Positions 11,408 to 23,852 of a stretch of DNA of 64,000 nucleotides are shown one piece after another. Origin of the DNA: Piscirickettsiaceae bacterium. Its GTDB lineage: Bacteria > Pseudomonadota > Gammaproteobacteria > Nitrosococcales > Methylophagaceae. Positions within the stretch are counted from its first letter, which is position 1. Each line of letters begins with the position of its first letter. The stretch lies in the NCBI GenBank assembly GCA_013215805.1, contig JABSQM010000005.1:62001-126000 (forward strand), read 5' to 3'. The translations under genes were made by a program, and so were the position numbers. The notes under the pieces are model-generated. The model had not been told where the DNA came from, ran no database searches, and saw only the letters and a program-made list of their open reading frames with translations.

Positions 11408-12697
11408 ATGTCAAATTTAATTGAATTAAAGGTTCCTGATATTGGAGATTTTGATAAGATAGAAATTATTGAGATTTTGGTATCTATAGGTGATCGGGTA
11501 GAAGAAAACCAAGATTTGATTACTTTAGAATCAGATAAAGCAGCGATGGAGATACCTGCATTACGTGCAGGTATCATCAAGGAAATGAAAGTCACTGTTG
11601 GCGATAAAGTTGGCGAAGGTGATATTATTGCTGTACTTGATATTGCTAATGGAGTTGCAGTGAAAGCTAAATCAGCTATTACAATTGCACAACCTGAAAA
11701 ACTCACTACTATTGAACAACGTCATATAACTAATATTCACTCAAAACCTGAAGAATCTATTCCTCATGCACCGGATGATAAATTAGGCATTAGATCTGAG
11801 CGCTATCATGCCTCACCATCAGTACGCCAATTGGCTCGTGAATTGGGGGTAGATTTATCCTTGGTGAAAAGTTCTGGTGTTAACGATAGGATTACTAATC
11901 AAGACATAAAGAGTTTTGCCAAACAAAAAATTAATGTTTCGGGATCTTCAGAAATGATTTTGGATATTTCATCTATTCCAACAATTAATTTTGAGCAATT
12001 TGGTGAAGTTAATACTATAGGATTATCACGGGTCAAAAAAATTTCTGGTAAACACTTACATGCATGCTGGTTAAATATTCCACATGTTACCCAATTCGAT
12101 GAAGCTGATATTACGGAATTAGAGATATTTAGAAAAGAAAATAGGGAGATGGCTGCAGGGAAAGGTATAAATTTAACGCTATTAGTTTTTATAATGAAAG
12201 CCGTGGTTGCCAGTTTAAAATTATTTCCTGATTTTAATGCCTCATTGAATGAGGATAAAGTAAGTCTAATTATAAAAAACTATTACAATATTGGTATTGC
12301 AATTGATACGCCTGATGGTTTAATGGTTCCCGTAATTAAGGATGTTGATAAAAAAGGGTTTTTGGCTATAGCAAGTGAGTTGGGTGATATTAGTCTCAGA
12401 GCACGTGATTCGTCCTTAACCGCGAAAGATTTACAGGGTGGTACATTCTCTATTTCCAGTCTTGGTAGTATTGGTGGAAGCTTTTTTACTCCAATTGTAA
12501 ATGCACCAGAGGTGGCGATTCTAGGTGTAGGTCGTCATAATATGAAACCTAGTTGGAATGGCTCAGAGTTTGTGCCCAAGTTAATGTTACCTTTATCAGT
12601 TTCATATGACCATCGTGTGGTTGATGGCGCTAATGGTGCAAGGTTCATCACACAGTTGAGCCACTTATTATCTGATATTAGGAAATTTTTATTATGA
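11408..12697 (+). CDS. aceF: Pyruvate dehydrogenase E2, dihydrolipoamide acetyltransferase
   Basis: E2 forms the core of the pyruvate dehydrogenase complex. Domains in order: one lipoyl domain (residues 1-75, lipoylated Lys in ESDKAAMEIP), a linker, an E3-binding domain near residues 130-168 (ASPSVRQLARELGVDLSLV), and a catalytic acetyltransferase domain ending with the active-site motif SYDHRVVDGANGARF. E. coli has three lipoyl domains, so this is a slim version at 429 residues. I start at ATG 11408, which has GAGG six bases upstream; a TTG 12 bases earlier is also in frame but would include that ribosome binding site. The stop overlaps the lpd ATG in an ATGA. Confidence 0.96.
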   Translation: MSNLIELKVPDIGDFDKIEIIEILVSIGDRVEENQDLITLESDKAAMEIPALRAGIIKEMKVTVGDKVGEGDIIAVLDIANGVAVKAKSAITIAQPEKLTTIEQRHITNIHSKPEESIPHAPDDKLGIRSERYHASPSVRQLARELGVDLSLVKSSGVNDRITNQDIKSFAKQKINVSGSSEMILDISSIPTINFEQFGEVNTIGLSRVKKISGKHLHACWLNIPHVTQFDEADITELEIFRKENREMAAGKGINLTLLVFIMKAVVASLKLFPDFNASLNEDKVSLIIKNYYNIGIAIDTPDGLMVPVIKDVDKKGFLAIASELGDISLRARDSSLTAKDLQGGTFSISSLGSIGGSFFTPIVNAPEVAILGVGRHNMKPSWNGSEFVPKLMLPLSVSYDHRVVDGANGARFITQLSHLLSDIRKFLL

Positions 12698-14463
12698 GTA
12701 GAATAGATGTCACGGTACCTACTATTAGTGATATTGACACCATAGAAGTTATTGAAGTGTTGGTGTCAGTGGGAAATGTAATTTCAACTGATCAAAGTAT
12801 TATGACATTCAAATCAGAAAAATTATTAATGGAGATTACGAGTAGTGCTACTGGTACCGTGGTATCTATAAATATTGCAGCTGGCAATAATATCTCTAAA
12901 GGAGATATTATGCTTACTGTAGAAACATTAAAAGATCTTACTATGATATCTCCCATTATCGATGATAAGTTTGGGACGACATTTGATCTCACTCCAAGAA
13001 CTATTACATTTCCTGCACAAGTATCAGCATCTATTAATGCTGATATTCACGCTGAAGTATTAGTGTTAGGCTCAGGACCTGGAGGTTATACAGCGGCATT
13101 TCGCGCCTCAGACTTAGGAAAAAAAGTAGTAATGATAGAGCGTCATGAATATATTGGTGGTGTTTGTCTAAATGTGGGATGCATTCCATCTAAATCTTTA
13201 TTACACATGGCTAAAATCATTAATGAGGCTGCCAATTTATGTAGTCATGGCATTGAATTTTCTAAGCCACAGATCAATCTTGAAAAGATTAGGAATTGGA
13301 AAATGAGTATTGTTAATAAGCTTATCAGTGGTTTAAAATCATTGGCAAAACAGCGCGCAGTGAATATTGTGAAAGGTGAATTTAAATTTTTGTCAGTAAA
13401 TAGTGTGCAAATTAAAACTGGAGCAGGTGCACAGATTATCTCTTTTGATGATTGCATTATAGCTGCTGGCTCAAGTGTTATAAAGATGCCTTTTTCTCTA
13501 AACAATGATTCTAGAATGATGGATTCAACGGATGCATTGGCTCTTTCTGATGTGCCAGAAAATTTATTGGTTATTGGTGGTGGCATTATTGGTTTAGAAA
13601 TGGCGACGGTATACAATACATTGGGTTCCAAAATAACTATTGTTGAAATGTCTGGTGATTTAATTTCTGGTGCCGATAAGGAAATAGTTAAGCCGTTATT
13701 AAGGAAATTGATGTCTCAATATAAGGCTATCTATTTGAATACGAAAGTGTCAAAAATAGAATCGAGAAAGGAAGGACTGAAAGTATGGCTTGAAGAGAAG
13801 GGGGTACCGAAAGTATTAATATTTGATAAAATTTTAGTGGCGGTGGGTCGGCTGCCAAATGGAAAATTAATTAATGCTGAAGCGGCAAATATTAATGTCA
13901 ATCCTCAAGGATTCATTAATGTTAACGCCCAAATGCAGACCAATGTACCCCACATATACGCAATTGGTGATATTGTTGGCCAACCTATGTTGGCGCATAA
14001 AGCGGTACATGAGGCCAAGGTAGCGGCTGAAGTTATTGCGGGAATGACATCAGCATTTAATCCGATGACCATCCCCTCTGTGTCTTATACGGATCCTGAA
14101 ATTGCATGGATGGGGTTAAGTGAAGTGGAAGCTAAGGAACTAAATATTGACTATGTAAAAGGAGCCTTTCCATGGGCTGCCAGTGGTCGTAGTTTAAGCT
14201 TTGGTTACGATGAGGGGTTAACGAAGGCCTTATTTGAAAAAGAGACGGGTCAAATTATTGGTGCAGGCATAGTCGGCCCTAATGCAGGTGAACTTATCTC
14301 TGAAGCTGTACTAGCGTTGGAGATGGGGGCAAATGCCAAAGATCTTAGTTTATCCATTCATCCTCACCCCACTTTATCAGAAACCGTAAGTTTTTCTGCT
14401 CAAATGGCAGAGGGAAGTATAACAGAGTTATTACCACCACGAAAAATATTGCCTCACAAATAG
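12694..14463 (+). CDS. lpd: Dihydrolipoamide dehydrogenase (E3) with N-terminal lipoyl domain
   Basis: E3 reoxidises the lipoyl group and makes NADH. An N-terminal lipoyl-type domain (about residues 1-80, with Lys in the FKSEKLLMEI hairpin) is followed by the FAD domain (VLGSGPGGYTAAFRA), the redox disulfide GGVCLNVGCIPSK, the NAD site (VIGGGIIGLEMATVY) and the C-terminal dimer domain with the catalytic HPHPTLSE. Lpd proteins with an added lipoyl domain are known (for example the neisserial p64k type). The lipoyl domain is more divergent than that of aceF (Lys preceded by SE rather than SD), so whether it is lipoylated is uncertain. It overlaps aceF by 4 bases, indicating translational coupling. 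589 residues, intact. Confidence 0.96.
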   Translation: MSRIDVTVPTISDIDTIEVIEVLVSVGNVISTDQSIMTFKSEKLLMEITSSATGTVVSINIAAGNNISKGDIMLTVETLKDLTMISPIIDDKFGTTFDLTPRTITFPAQVSASINADIHAEVLVLGSGPGGYTAAFRASDLGKKVVMIERHEYIGGVCLNVGCIPSKSLLHMAKIINEAANLCSHGIEFSKPQINLEKIRNWKMSIVNKLISGLKSLAKQRAVNIVKGEFKFLSVNSVQIKTGAGAQIISFDDCIIAAGSSVIKMPFSLNNDSRMMDSTDALALSDVPENLLVIGGGIIGLEMATVYNTLGSKITIVEMSGDLISGADKEIVKPLLRKLMSQYKAIYLNTKVSKIESRKEGLKVWLEEKGVPKVLIFDKILVAVGRLPNGKLINAEAANINVNPQGFINVNAQMQTNVPHIYAIGDIVGQPMLAHKAVHEAKVAAEVIAGMTSAFNPMTIPSVSYTDPEIAWMGLSEVEAKELNIDYVKGAFPWAASGRSLSFGYDEGLTKALFEKETGQIIGAGIVGPNAGELISEAVLALEMGANAKDLSLSIHPHPTLSETVSFSAQMAEGSITELLPPRKILPHK

Positions 14464-14673
14464 CATATGGCTTTAATAGAACATCATTATGCTATTCTAA
14501 CTATATTTAAAATTAAAAAATTAAATTTGAATATTAGACTGGAGTATAATACTGGAATCAATTATATTGAATACATAACATCGATATAATAATCTATTTA
14601 TTATTGTAGTTTTCAGTTCGTAAAATTATTTCCTTCTGGAAAAATTTTATTTGTACTCAAAAGAAAAATAGTT

Positions 14674-15876
14674 ATGTCTAAAGTTAATAAAGTAGTTCTG
14701 GCCTATTCTGGTGGTCTTGATACCTCCGTTATTTTAAAATGGATACAAGATGTATATGGTTGTGAGGTTATTACTTTCACGGCTGATATTGGTCAAGGTG
14801 AAGAGGTTTCACTGGTACGTAAAAAAGCAAGATCTTTAGGTATTGAAAATATTTGTATTGAAAATTTACGTGAAGAATTTGCCATCGATTATGTTTTCCC
14901 ATTGTTCCGTGCTAATGCCATTTATGAAGGCGAGTACCTTTTGGGAACCGCAATTGCAAGACCATTAATTGCTAAGCACTTGGTTGATATTGCTCGGGAC
15001 ACCGGAGCGGAAGCTATTTCGCATGGGGCGACAGGGAAAGGCAATGACCAGGTTCGTTTTGAATTGGGTATTTACGCCCTAAATCATGATATTAAGATTA
15101 TTGCTCCCTGGCGCGAATGGAATTTAAATTCGCGTCAAAAGCTTCTTGATTATGCGAAGCAAAATAATATTTCTATTGAAAGGAAGCATGGTAAGACATC
15201 GCCATATTCGATGGATGCAAACCTCCTCCATATATCATATGAAGGAGGTTTGCTTGAAGATCCATGGGTAGAGCCGGAAGAGTCAATGTGGATTCGGACA
15301 GTTTCACCTGAAAATGCACCCGAAACACCAACATACCTAAAATTAAGCTATGATGGAGGTGATATTGTCGCTATTGACGGCCATATTATGTGCCCAGAAA
15401 AAGTCATGGAGTATCTAAACAAAGTTGGAGGGGAGAATGGTATTGGACGTTTAGATATTGTCGAAAATCGTTATGTTGGTATGAAATCTCGTGGATGTTA
15501 TGAAACTCCATCAGGTACCATTATGTTACGAGCGCATCGTGCAATGGAATCCATAACTTTAGATCGTGAAGCGGCTCATCTAAAAGACGAGTTGATGCCT
15601 CGTTATGCAAACTTGGTATACAATGGCTATTGGTGGTCTCCAGAGCGTGAAATGATACAAACGATGATTGATGTATCACAAAAAACAGTGAATGGTGAAG
15701 TTAAGGTAAAGCTTTACAAAGGCAATGTTACTGTGGTTGGTCGCCAATCCAAGACAGATAGTTTATTTGATAAATCAATGGTAACTTTTGAAGATGATGG
15801 TGGTGCATACGATCAAAAGGCTGCCGATGGTTTTATTAAGATTAACGCATTACGTCTAAGAATTTTAGGGAAATGA
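14674..15876 (+). CDS. argG: Argininosuccinate synthase
   Basis: ArgG joins citrulline and aspartate using ATP, the penultimate step of arginine synthesis. The N-terminal P-loop reads AYSGGLDTS (residues 10-18). Further landmarks are [24 protein letters not shown], the citrulline/aspartate-binding [13 protein letters not shown], and [13 protein letters not shown]. At 400 residues it is the type common in non-enteric gammaproteobacteria. It stands alone after a 210-base spacer from lpd and is followed by more than 2 kb without an intact gene, so it is probably monocistronic. No defect is seen. Confidence 0.97.
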   Translation: MSKVNKVVLAYSGGLDTSVILKWIQDVYGCEVITFTADIGQGEEVSLVRKKARSLGIENICIENLREEFAIDYVFPLFRANAIYEGEYLLGTAIARPLIAKHLVDIARDTGAEAISHGATGKGNDQVRFELGIYALNHDIKIIAPWREWNLNSRQKLLDYAKQNNISIERKHGKTSPYSMDANLLHISYEGGLLEDPWVEPEESMWIRTVSPENAPETPTYLKLSYDGGDIVAIDGHIMCPEKVMEYLNKVGGENGIGRLDIVENRYVGMKSRGCYETPSGTIMLRAHRAMESITLDREAAHLKDELMPRYANLVYNGYWWSPEREMIQTMIDVSQKTVNGEVKVKLYKGNVTVVGRQSKTDSLFDKSMVTFEDDGGAYDQKAADGFIKINALRLRILGK

Positions 15877-15896
15877 TGCTCAGTGAAGATGGAACA

Positions 15897-16080
15897 ATGG
15901 GAGAACATACTATAGTCATTGCATATCCCTAGATCAGGTACAATAAAAGAAGTTAAAGATATAGCTATAACCTATCGAAATTTAGTAAGTGATTTCATTT
16001 CTAGCTATGTACTCTTAGGTATAATTACTATCTATCTATCTCATTGTTCAAGTAATCTCATGGCATTTTTGGTCACATAA
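15897..16080 (+). pseudogene. Unidentified short coding relic downstream of argG
   Basis: A 54-codon stop-free stretch (15916-16080) reads as protein-like sequence (SGTIKEVKDIAITYRNLVSD, then a hydrophobic run SYVLLGIITIYL). In a second frame, an ATG at 15897 gives MGEHTIVIAYP and runs into a TAG just where the first frame becomes protein-like. A start region and body joined by a frameshift is what a decayed gene would look like. I do not recognise the family. The chance of an accidental open stretch of this length is not negligible, so confidence is low. Confidence 0.35.
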
Positions 16081-18117
16081 ATGATCAAACCTGAGATTCA
16101 TGTGGGGCAATCATTTTTACCGAAATATAGTTTTTATAGTTTTACTACCTATCGTATTTAGAAGGTGATCTTTATTGATTCATATTGTTGCATTTTTTGA
16201 TGTTCTTATATAAACTGTTTTTGGCAAATAAGGGTGGTATATACGATACTGTATCGAATTAAATGATATGCTATTTCCATCATTATACATGCATTATCTA
16301 CAATTTTCACCAATAGTGATTTCCTTGATCTACCTATATCTAAATTTTTCATTCATTAAAATTAGCCTATATTCTCTCTATTAATATAATATGATCACTT
16401 TGTGATTAATAGGTCAATTTTCAGTATTACCAACAATAAGACGCATGATTTAAACTGTGCCGAATCATATCTACTTATTGACGCTATTAAAGAGTCTATA
16501 ATATTATCATAATTTGTGAAAATTAATTCTAATTTTTAACATTAACGGTATTTCAGTTGTCTATATTTTGACGTTCAAACAGATAATATTGTGCATAAGT
16601 TATTAAGTTCGTATGACGCTTTTTCTTTATTCCATGCAATTGCTCCCTTTACTAAAATGTTTGGTACTATTTGTAACTTTTTAAATTTTGTTTTAATGTC
16701 ATAATATCCAGTACTTGAAATATATAGTCTCACTATTGTTACAACCTAGATATACTATATCATCTATATTTTCTATAATCGTTGACTTTTAATATAATGG
16801 ATAAGTGTAAGCATATATCTATAAAATTGAAATAATGGCAGATCTTATATTAGCAATATCAGATTCTTATAAATATAATCTTTCTTTATTTTTAAAATTT
16901 TTATCAGTTTTAGAGATTAAGTTTTTTCTCATGTATGGGAAGTGAATTTCTATTTTCTTATCATCCAAAATGATTTCATAATAACTTTGATTAGAGTAGT
17001 TCTGGATGAATGGCTCCATATTTGATCTTATTGACGTGTTGTCGTTATTTTCAACCTTATTTACTCAGAAGCAATCAGAGAAATATATCTACTGTTGAAT
17101 CGAGATAATCATAGTGGGATACCTTGTCTTCTATTTATTTTATAATATTTATTTTGTGAATAGTTGCAAACTATAAGCATAATTATTTGAGATTACATGC
17201 CAGTACATTTTATATAGCCGTTCCGCACACAGAAGGAATGCGAAATTTGTTAAAATAATTCCTATTATAAGCAGCAATTATTTTCAAGGTCTGTCTGTGC
17301 AATGATGCTATTTACAATATTTATATTTATCCATAATATTGATTCACAGGCTAATCACTGCATATTAAATATTCATGAAAACGTCTTATTTTTTTACCAG
17401 GTAAGAAGGATATGAAGCTATTTAATTGATAATATTCGTACCTTAAAGATATCTCATCCTGCTTACTTAAAATATTAAATATAATTATATGGTCTTTGCA
17501 CTACGTATATAAATAGTTATTTGCAAATGATTGTGAATACGGTTGTGATATTTATGAAAATCAACTACATATTTTTAGTCAATATAGAAATTAGATAAGG
17601 GACAACTACGTTTTAGATTATCTTTCTATACGGCAGAGCTATCTATTAATTAAATATTTATAGCGAGGTATTGATTATATGCTATTAATATGAAGTTAAA
17701 GTTGTTATATATTAAAAAAATTGTGAGTGGTATATGGAAGAACGGCTTACAGAATGTCAATGAACTATCAAATTAATATGTACAGTAAAGTTACTTTCTG
17801 TTTGGAGATGCAGTACTTACGATAGCACCCTATGGGATGTTAATTTCTGCCTTTCATACCATTCACGAGTTCTATGGTAGCTGGACAATGGAGTCAGGTG
17901 ACTAATATTGGTGTTTATGATGCCTTATATTTTTATCGAAAAATTATTTTATTTATAAAATCTGAAAAGTTATTCGAAAAACATAATTGTGCTTTTAATA
18001 TCCGTATATATAAATTTTTAGGTTAATATGTTTATATTCATGATAATAATTAGCTTCCATAATTTATTTGATAGCGTTAATTAGATTATTGTCTCGGCTA
18101 TTGGTAGCTTCATCACC
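16081..18117. other. Eroded 2 kb gap with a possible second relic
   Basis: There is no intact gene. At 17789-17905 on the plus strand a 38-codon open stretch reads FGDAVLTIAPYGMLISAFHT and continues to a TAA; the overlapping next frame continues as VAGQWSQVTNIGVYDALYFY. This frame-switch pattern suggests a dead gene, perhaps for a membrane protein, but I cannot name it. The rest is AT-rich with stops in all frames. Confidence 0.4.
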
Positions 18118-18720
18118 CTAAAAACTATCAGTTAGGAAAATTTTATTAAGGGGCAATTGACCAGGGCGAAGCTTAGCATCCTTTCGTCTCTTTCCAATTG
18201 CAATCATCATTATGATGATATGATCATGTGGTAATTTTATAATTTTAGCGACTTTGTCAAAATTAAATCCATCCATAGGACAACTATCATAACCCATACC
18301 TTTTGCCATTAGCATGATATTCATAGCAGCGATACTGGAAGATCTAAAGCATTCATCACGTTGTGCTTGATGATGATTAGTATAGTAATTTTCGATGGCT
18401 GGTAATAAGAGGCTTTGGACTTTAGTAGGTGCATTACGCCAGTAACGTTCAGGGTTTTTTTCCCAAGCATTAAGATCAGCGCATACTACTAATAGTACTG
18501 AGGCTTCGGTAACCTGCTTCTGCCCCCAACTAGCTTCCTCAATTAGCTGACGCTTATCTTTATCTTGTACTTGTATAAATCGCCAATGTTGAATATTAAA
18601 TGCCGTCGGTGACAAAATGGCATATTTCATAAGTTCTTGCAGTTCTCCCTCGCTTATTTTATGTCTAGGATCAAAATGTTTGACAGAACGACGGCTGATG
18701 ATTGCTTCTTTAATATTCAT
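18118..18720 (-). CDS. Nitroreductase family protein
   Basis: An FMN-dependent NAD(P)H oxidoreductase of the nitroreductase superfamily. The N-terminus carries the family's FMN-binding SRRSVKHFD, followed by the substrate-pocket segment ILSPTAFNIQHWRFI. Later come SSIAAMNIMLMAKGMGYDSCPM and a C-terminal IAIGKRRKDAKLRPG that holds the FMN phosphate. I start at the ATG at 18720 (MNIKEAIISRRS, 200 residues), the common family beginning. The frame extends 25 codons further upstream with residues lacking a family match, and the ATG at 18756 in that extension has GGAG too close to it. The physiological substrate is unknown. It stands alone between two eroded gaps, implying that it is under selection. 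Confidence 0.88.
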   Translation of the reverse strand: MNIKEAIISRRSVKHFDPRHKISEGELQELMKYAILSPTAFNIQHWRFIQVQDKDKRQLIEEASWGQKQVTEASVLLVVCADLNAWEKNPERYWRNAPTKVQSLLLPAIENYYTNHHQAQRDECFRSSSIAAMNIMLMAKGMGYDSCPMDGFNFDKVAKIIKLPHDHIIIMMIAIGKRRKDAKLRPGQLPLNKIFLTDSF

Positions 18721-19166
18721 GAATACTTTTAATTTCAAGTTTGGAATAAAATTTTTCATTCTCCAGGGAAAATATCTTAGATGTTTTTCTGGCATGAGAG
18801 ATATACTAAATCATAGTAATAATTTTAATAGGTAGTTTATTATGAAACTGAAATAGTATTGTAATAGTTAGAATCATAGATATTATAAAATGTATTCTTC
18901 AATTCAATTATGAAAATATGACATGTAATCATCCCAATAATTATCCATTATTGTAGCTTATCATGGTCTGTAAAGTTATATTTGACTATTGCCTATAGAT
19001 TTTAGATTGTCTGTTGATGTCCGTTGGATTGATTGTCATTAGTTATAATGATTAACACAGTATTGATATTAGTACAATGTGGATTTCACGGTACTAAATT
19101 AACTACAAATAGTAATATAATTATTGCCACTTGTTTGCAACCTATTCGACATCATATTTTATATAT
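18721..19166. other. Gap between nitroreductase and purB
   Basis: Nothing recognisable is seen on either strand in these roughly 450 bases. Both flanking genes are on the minus strand, so it should contain the end of the purB transcript and the nitroreductase promoter. No GC-rich hairpin followed by a T-run is visible. Confidence 0.4.
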
Positions 19167-20561
<1,395 letters not shown>

Positions 20562-20652
20562 TTATTATAAAATTATATCAGATCTATCATAAATATTGCA
20601 GTTGAATTATCAGTTTTGAGTTATTATATATGATATTTTTAGTTGCAGTATT

Positions 20653-20656
20653 GGAG
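20653..20656 (+). promoter_or_regulatory. acnB ribosome binding site that decides a GTG start
   Basis: GGAG lies nine bases before the GTG at 20666. No comparable site precedes the in-frame ATG at 20630. Together with family length, this places the acnB start at the GTG. Confidence 0.75.
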
Positions 20657-20665
20657 TCTAATTAC

Positions 20666-23200
20666 GTGCTGAAAGAATATAAAAGTCATGTTGAGCAACG
20701 CAGTCAAGAAAATCTACCTCCTTTGCCATTAGATTCTTCACAGGTCACTATTGTAGTGGAATTGTTGAAACAATCGAAATGTATTAGACAAATATTACTT
20801 GATTTACTTATCTATCGTGTGCCTCCAGGAGTCGATCAGGCTGCTTATATTAAGGCAGAATTTTTAGCTAATGTCGCAAGAGGCATGGATAAATGTCATT
20901 CTATTAGCCCCGCATATGCTACCCAATTATTGGGTACAATGATGGGCGGCTATAATGTCAATCCTTTGATTGATTTACTTGATATTTCTGCTACAGCGGA
21001 CGCGGCGGAATCTGCACTATCTAGAACATTACTTGTTTACGATGCTTATCATGATGTAGTAGAAAAAGCGGCAAGCAATAGACACGCTAATAATGTTATT
21101 AAATCTTGGGCCAATGCGGAATGGTTTCTGGCAAAATCATCATTGCCAGAAAGTATTATAGTGACGGTCTGTAAAGTAGCAGGTGAGACAAATACAGATG
21201 ACCTATCGCCGGCAACTGAAGCATGGAGCCGTCCAGATATTCCATTACATGCTAAATTTATGTTGGTTAAAAAAATACCTAATATTTTAGAAACCATCGA
21301 AATATTAAAAAGGAAAGGTCATCCTCTAGCTTATGTTGGAGATGTAGTTGGTACAGGATCATCTCGTAAATCAGCTATTAACTCCATATTATGGCATATA
21401 GGTAAGGATATTCCTTTTGTACCAAATAAGCGTTATGGTGGTGTCATATTAGGGGGTAATGTTGCGCCTATTTTTTTTAATACTGCAGAAGATTCAGGTA
21501 CATTACCCATCGAATGTGATGTGCAAAATTTGAATATGGGTGATGTCGTCACCATTCGTCCATGGGATGGACAAATATTAAGCGAAAAAGGGGATGTAAT
21601 TGTCGAATTTAATATGCGCCCCACGACTTTAGCAGATGAAGTACGAGCTGGTGGTCGCATTCCTCTCATCATAGGTCGAGGTTTAACAGATAAAGCATGT
21701 GAAACTTTAGATGTACCTGCAAACAACGTTTTTATACGTTCTGTACCCCCCACTAATGACATCAGCAAAGGATTTACCTTAGCACAAAAGATAGTTGGTA
21801 AAGCCTGCGGCGTAGATGGAGTACGACCAGGAACATATTGTGAACCAAAAGTAACTACAGTTGGCTCACAAGATACAACTGGTGCAATGACTCGTGATGA
21901 ATTAAGGGAGTTAGCGTGTTTAGGATTTTCATCAGACTTAGTGATGCAATCATTTTGTCATACTTCCGCCTACCCTAAGCCAATTGATATAAAATTACAA
22001 CATTCTCTTCCTGATTTTATTAGTACCCGAGGTGGAATTTCATTACATCCAGGTGATGGAGTGATTCATTCTTGGTTAAATCGTATGATCTTACCTGATA
22101 CAGTGGGCACTGGTGGTGATTCTCATACTCGATTCCCAATTGGTATTAGCTTTCCTGCAGGCTCCGGATTGGTCGCTTTTGCTGCTGCTTTAGGAGTGAT
22201 GCCCATCGATATGCCCGAGTCCGTTTTGGTGCGTTTCAAGGGTGAAATTAACCCAGGTATAACTCTACGTGATTTGGTAAACTCAATTCCTTATGTGGCG
22301 ATTCAAAGGGGATTATTAACAATTGAAAAAAGAGGTAAAAAAAATATTTTTAATGGTCGGATATTAGAAATAGAAGGCTTGCCAGACCTTAAGGTTGAGC
22401 AAGCCTTTGAATTATCAGATGCATCTGCTGAGCGTTCTGCTAATGGATGTACCGTTAATTTGCAAGCAGGACCTATTATTGAGTTTATAAATTCAAATAT
22501 TTCTCTATTAAAATGGATGATTGTACAGGGTTATGAAGATAAACGTACCTTGCAACGTCGTATTGATGGTATGAAAGCATGGTTAGAGAGCTCAAAATTA
22601 TTAAATCGGGATATCAATGTTGAATATGCTGAAATTATTGAGATTGATTTATGTACGATTACTGAGCCGCTATTGGCATGTCCGAATGATCCAGATGATA
22701 TTAGACCATTGTCAGAATTAAAAGGTGTTGAAATTGATGAAGTGTTTATTGGTTCATGCATGACCAATATCGGCCATTATCGCGCTGTTGGAAAAATTTT
22801 AGAAAATATGGTTAATTTACCTACCAGGCTATGGGTGGCACCACCAACTAAAATGGATAAACATCAATTAATGAAAGAAGGTATTTATAAAATATTTAAT
22901 CAGGTAGGTGCGCGCATAGAGGCACCAGGATGTTCGTTGTGTATGGGTAACCAGGCACGTGTATCCGATAATGCTACTGTAGTTTCAACATCAACTCGTA
23001 ATTTTCCAAATCGTTTAGGTGATGATGCCAATGTGTACCTATCCTCTGCCGAATTGGCTGCTGTAGCAGCAAGTATAGGTCGTTTGCCGACTGTTTCTGA
23101 ATATAAGGAGCGTATGGTTAATATAAATTCTATGTCTGATACGATTTATAAATATTTGAACTTTAATGAAATGAGAGAGTATGGCATTGCTTGTGGTTAA
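20666..23200 (+). CDS. acnB: Aconitate hydratase B
   Basis: AcnB isomerises citrate and isocitrate in the TCA cycle and has a [4Fe-4S] cluster. The cluster cysteines lie in [11 protein letters not shown] and [10 protein letters not shown]. Other family landmarks include [20 protein letters not shown] and [20 protein letters not shown], and an N-terminal HEAT-like domain ([20 protein letters not shown]). The frame is open from an ATG at 20630, but the 12 added residues have no counterpart in the family, and the GTG at 20666 has a good ribosome binding site. This start gives 844 residues beginning [11 protein letters not shown], close to the E. coli LEEYRKHV. The C-terminus is about 20 residues shorter than in E. 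coli. It is divergent from purB. A working TCA entry is implied. Confidence 0.97.
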   Translation: MLKEYKSHVEQRSQENLPPLPLDSSQVTIVVELLKQSKCIRQILLDLLIYRVPPGVDQAAYIKAEFLANVARGMDKCHSISPAYATQLLGTMMGGYNVNPLIDLLDISATADAAESALSRTLLVYDAYHDVVEKAASNRHANNVIKSWANAEWFLAKSSLPESIIVTVCKVAGETNTDDLSPATEAWSRPDIPLHAKFMLVKKIPNILETIEILKRKGHPLAYVGDVVGTGSSRKSAINSILWHIGKDIPFVPNKRYGGVILGGNVAPIFFNTAEDSGTLPIECDVQNLNMGDVVTIRPWDGQILSEKGDVIVEFNMRPTTLADEVRAGGRIPLIIGRGLTDKACETLDVPANNVFIRSVPPTNDISKGFTLAQKIVGKACGVDGVRPGTYCEPKVTTVGSQDTTGAMTRDELRELACLGFSSDLVMQSFCHTSAYPKPIDIKLQHSLPDFISTRGGISLHPGDGVIHSWLNRMILPDTVGTGGDSHTRFPIGISFPAGSGLVAFAAALGVMPIDMPESVLVRFKGEINPGITLRDLVNSIPYVAIQRGLLTIEKRGKKNIFNGRILEIEGLPDLKVEQAFELSDASAERSANGCTVNLQAGPIIEFINSNISLLKWMIVQGYEDKRTLQRRIDGMKAWLESSKLLNRDINVEYAEIIEIDLCTITEPLLACPNDPDDIRPLSELKGVEIDEVFIGSCMTNIGHYRAVGKILENMVNLPTRLWVAPPTKMDKHQLMKEGIYKIFNQVGARIEAPGCSLCMGNQARVSDNATVVSTSTRNFPNRLGDDANVYLSSAELAAVAASIGRLPTVSEYKERMVNINSMSDTIYKYLNFNEMREYGIACG

Positions 23201-23852
23201 TATTAGTACATTATTCATGAAGATATAGAAGATATATTTTGCTCCAAGATATACTTGAAATATCATTATTTTCCTATAATTTCAGTAAGATCTGATTATT
23301 TAATAATATAAATAGTCATCGTAATTTGATTAGTGTTATATTATTTAATATGGCGTATATCATTGTATATACAATATGTTGGGTTATCATTTGATATATT
23401 GCATCAAGTATCTATAAATGTATTTCTAACTTTTCTATAGCACATCAATCAACATGTAGCTGTCTTCATTTATGATGAATATTTATTCATTACTTAAATA
23501 GATAATACTACAATTACATATCTGTATTGGATAATAATACTAATAAAAATAAGATAAGTATTTAAAAGTTGATGTCGTAATGATGATATCATCATAATTT
23601 GATTATGACAATAAATTCTTATTGTCCTCTATAAACAATAGGTATTTTTGATTTTAAACCATTGCTTTCAGTTACTAATGTTCTCCTCTGCCGGATAACA
23701 AATCTATTTGCGAGCAAATAACTTTATATTGCTATTTTAATTCTTGATGTTTTGGGATTATTTTCTCATAAAATTATGATCATCGTTATAATCCTTTCTA
23801 TATCCATAATATGAAAACTAATTTCAAGCATATCATCTTGTCAATATATTTT
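23201..23852. other. Gap after acnB
   Basis: No gene and no clear relic is seen. A small perfect inverted repeat with 7-base arms and a 2-base loop lies near 23706-23721 but has no T-run. Base composition is very AT-rich. Confidence 0.4.

Noticed and set aside
17303-17416. A 37-codon plus-strand open frame starting MMLFTIFIF
   Set aside because: The only upstream purine tract is about 11 bases away and the sequence lacks any family-like pattern; probably chance in AT-rich DNA.
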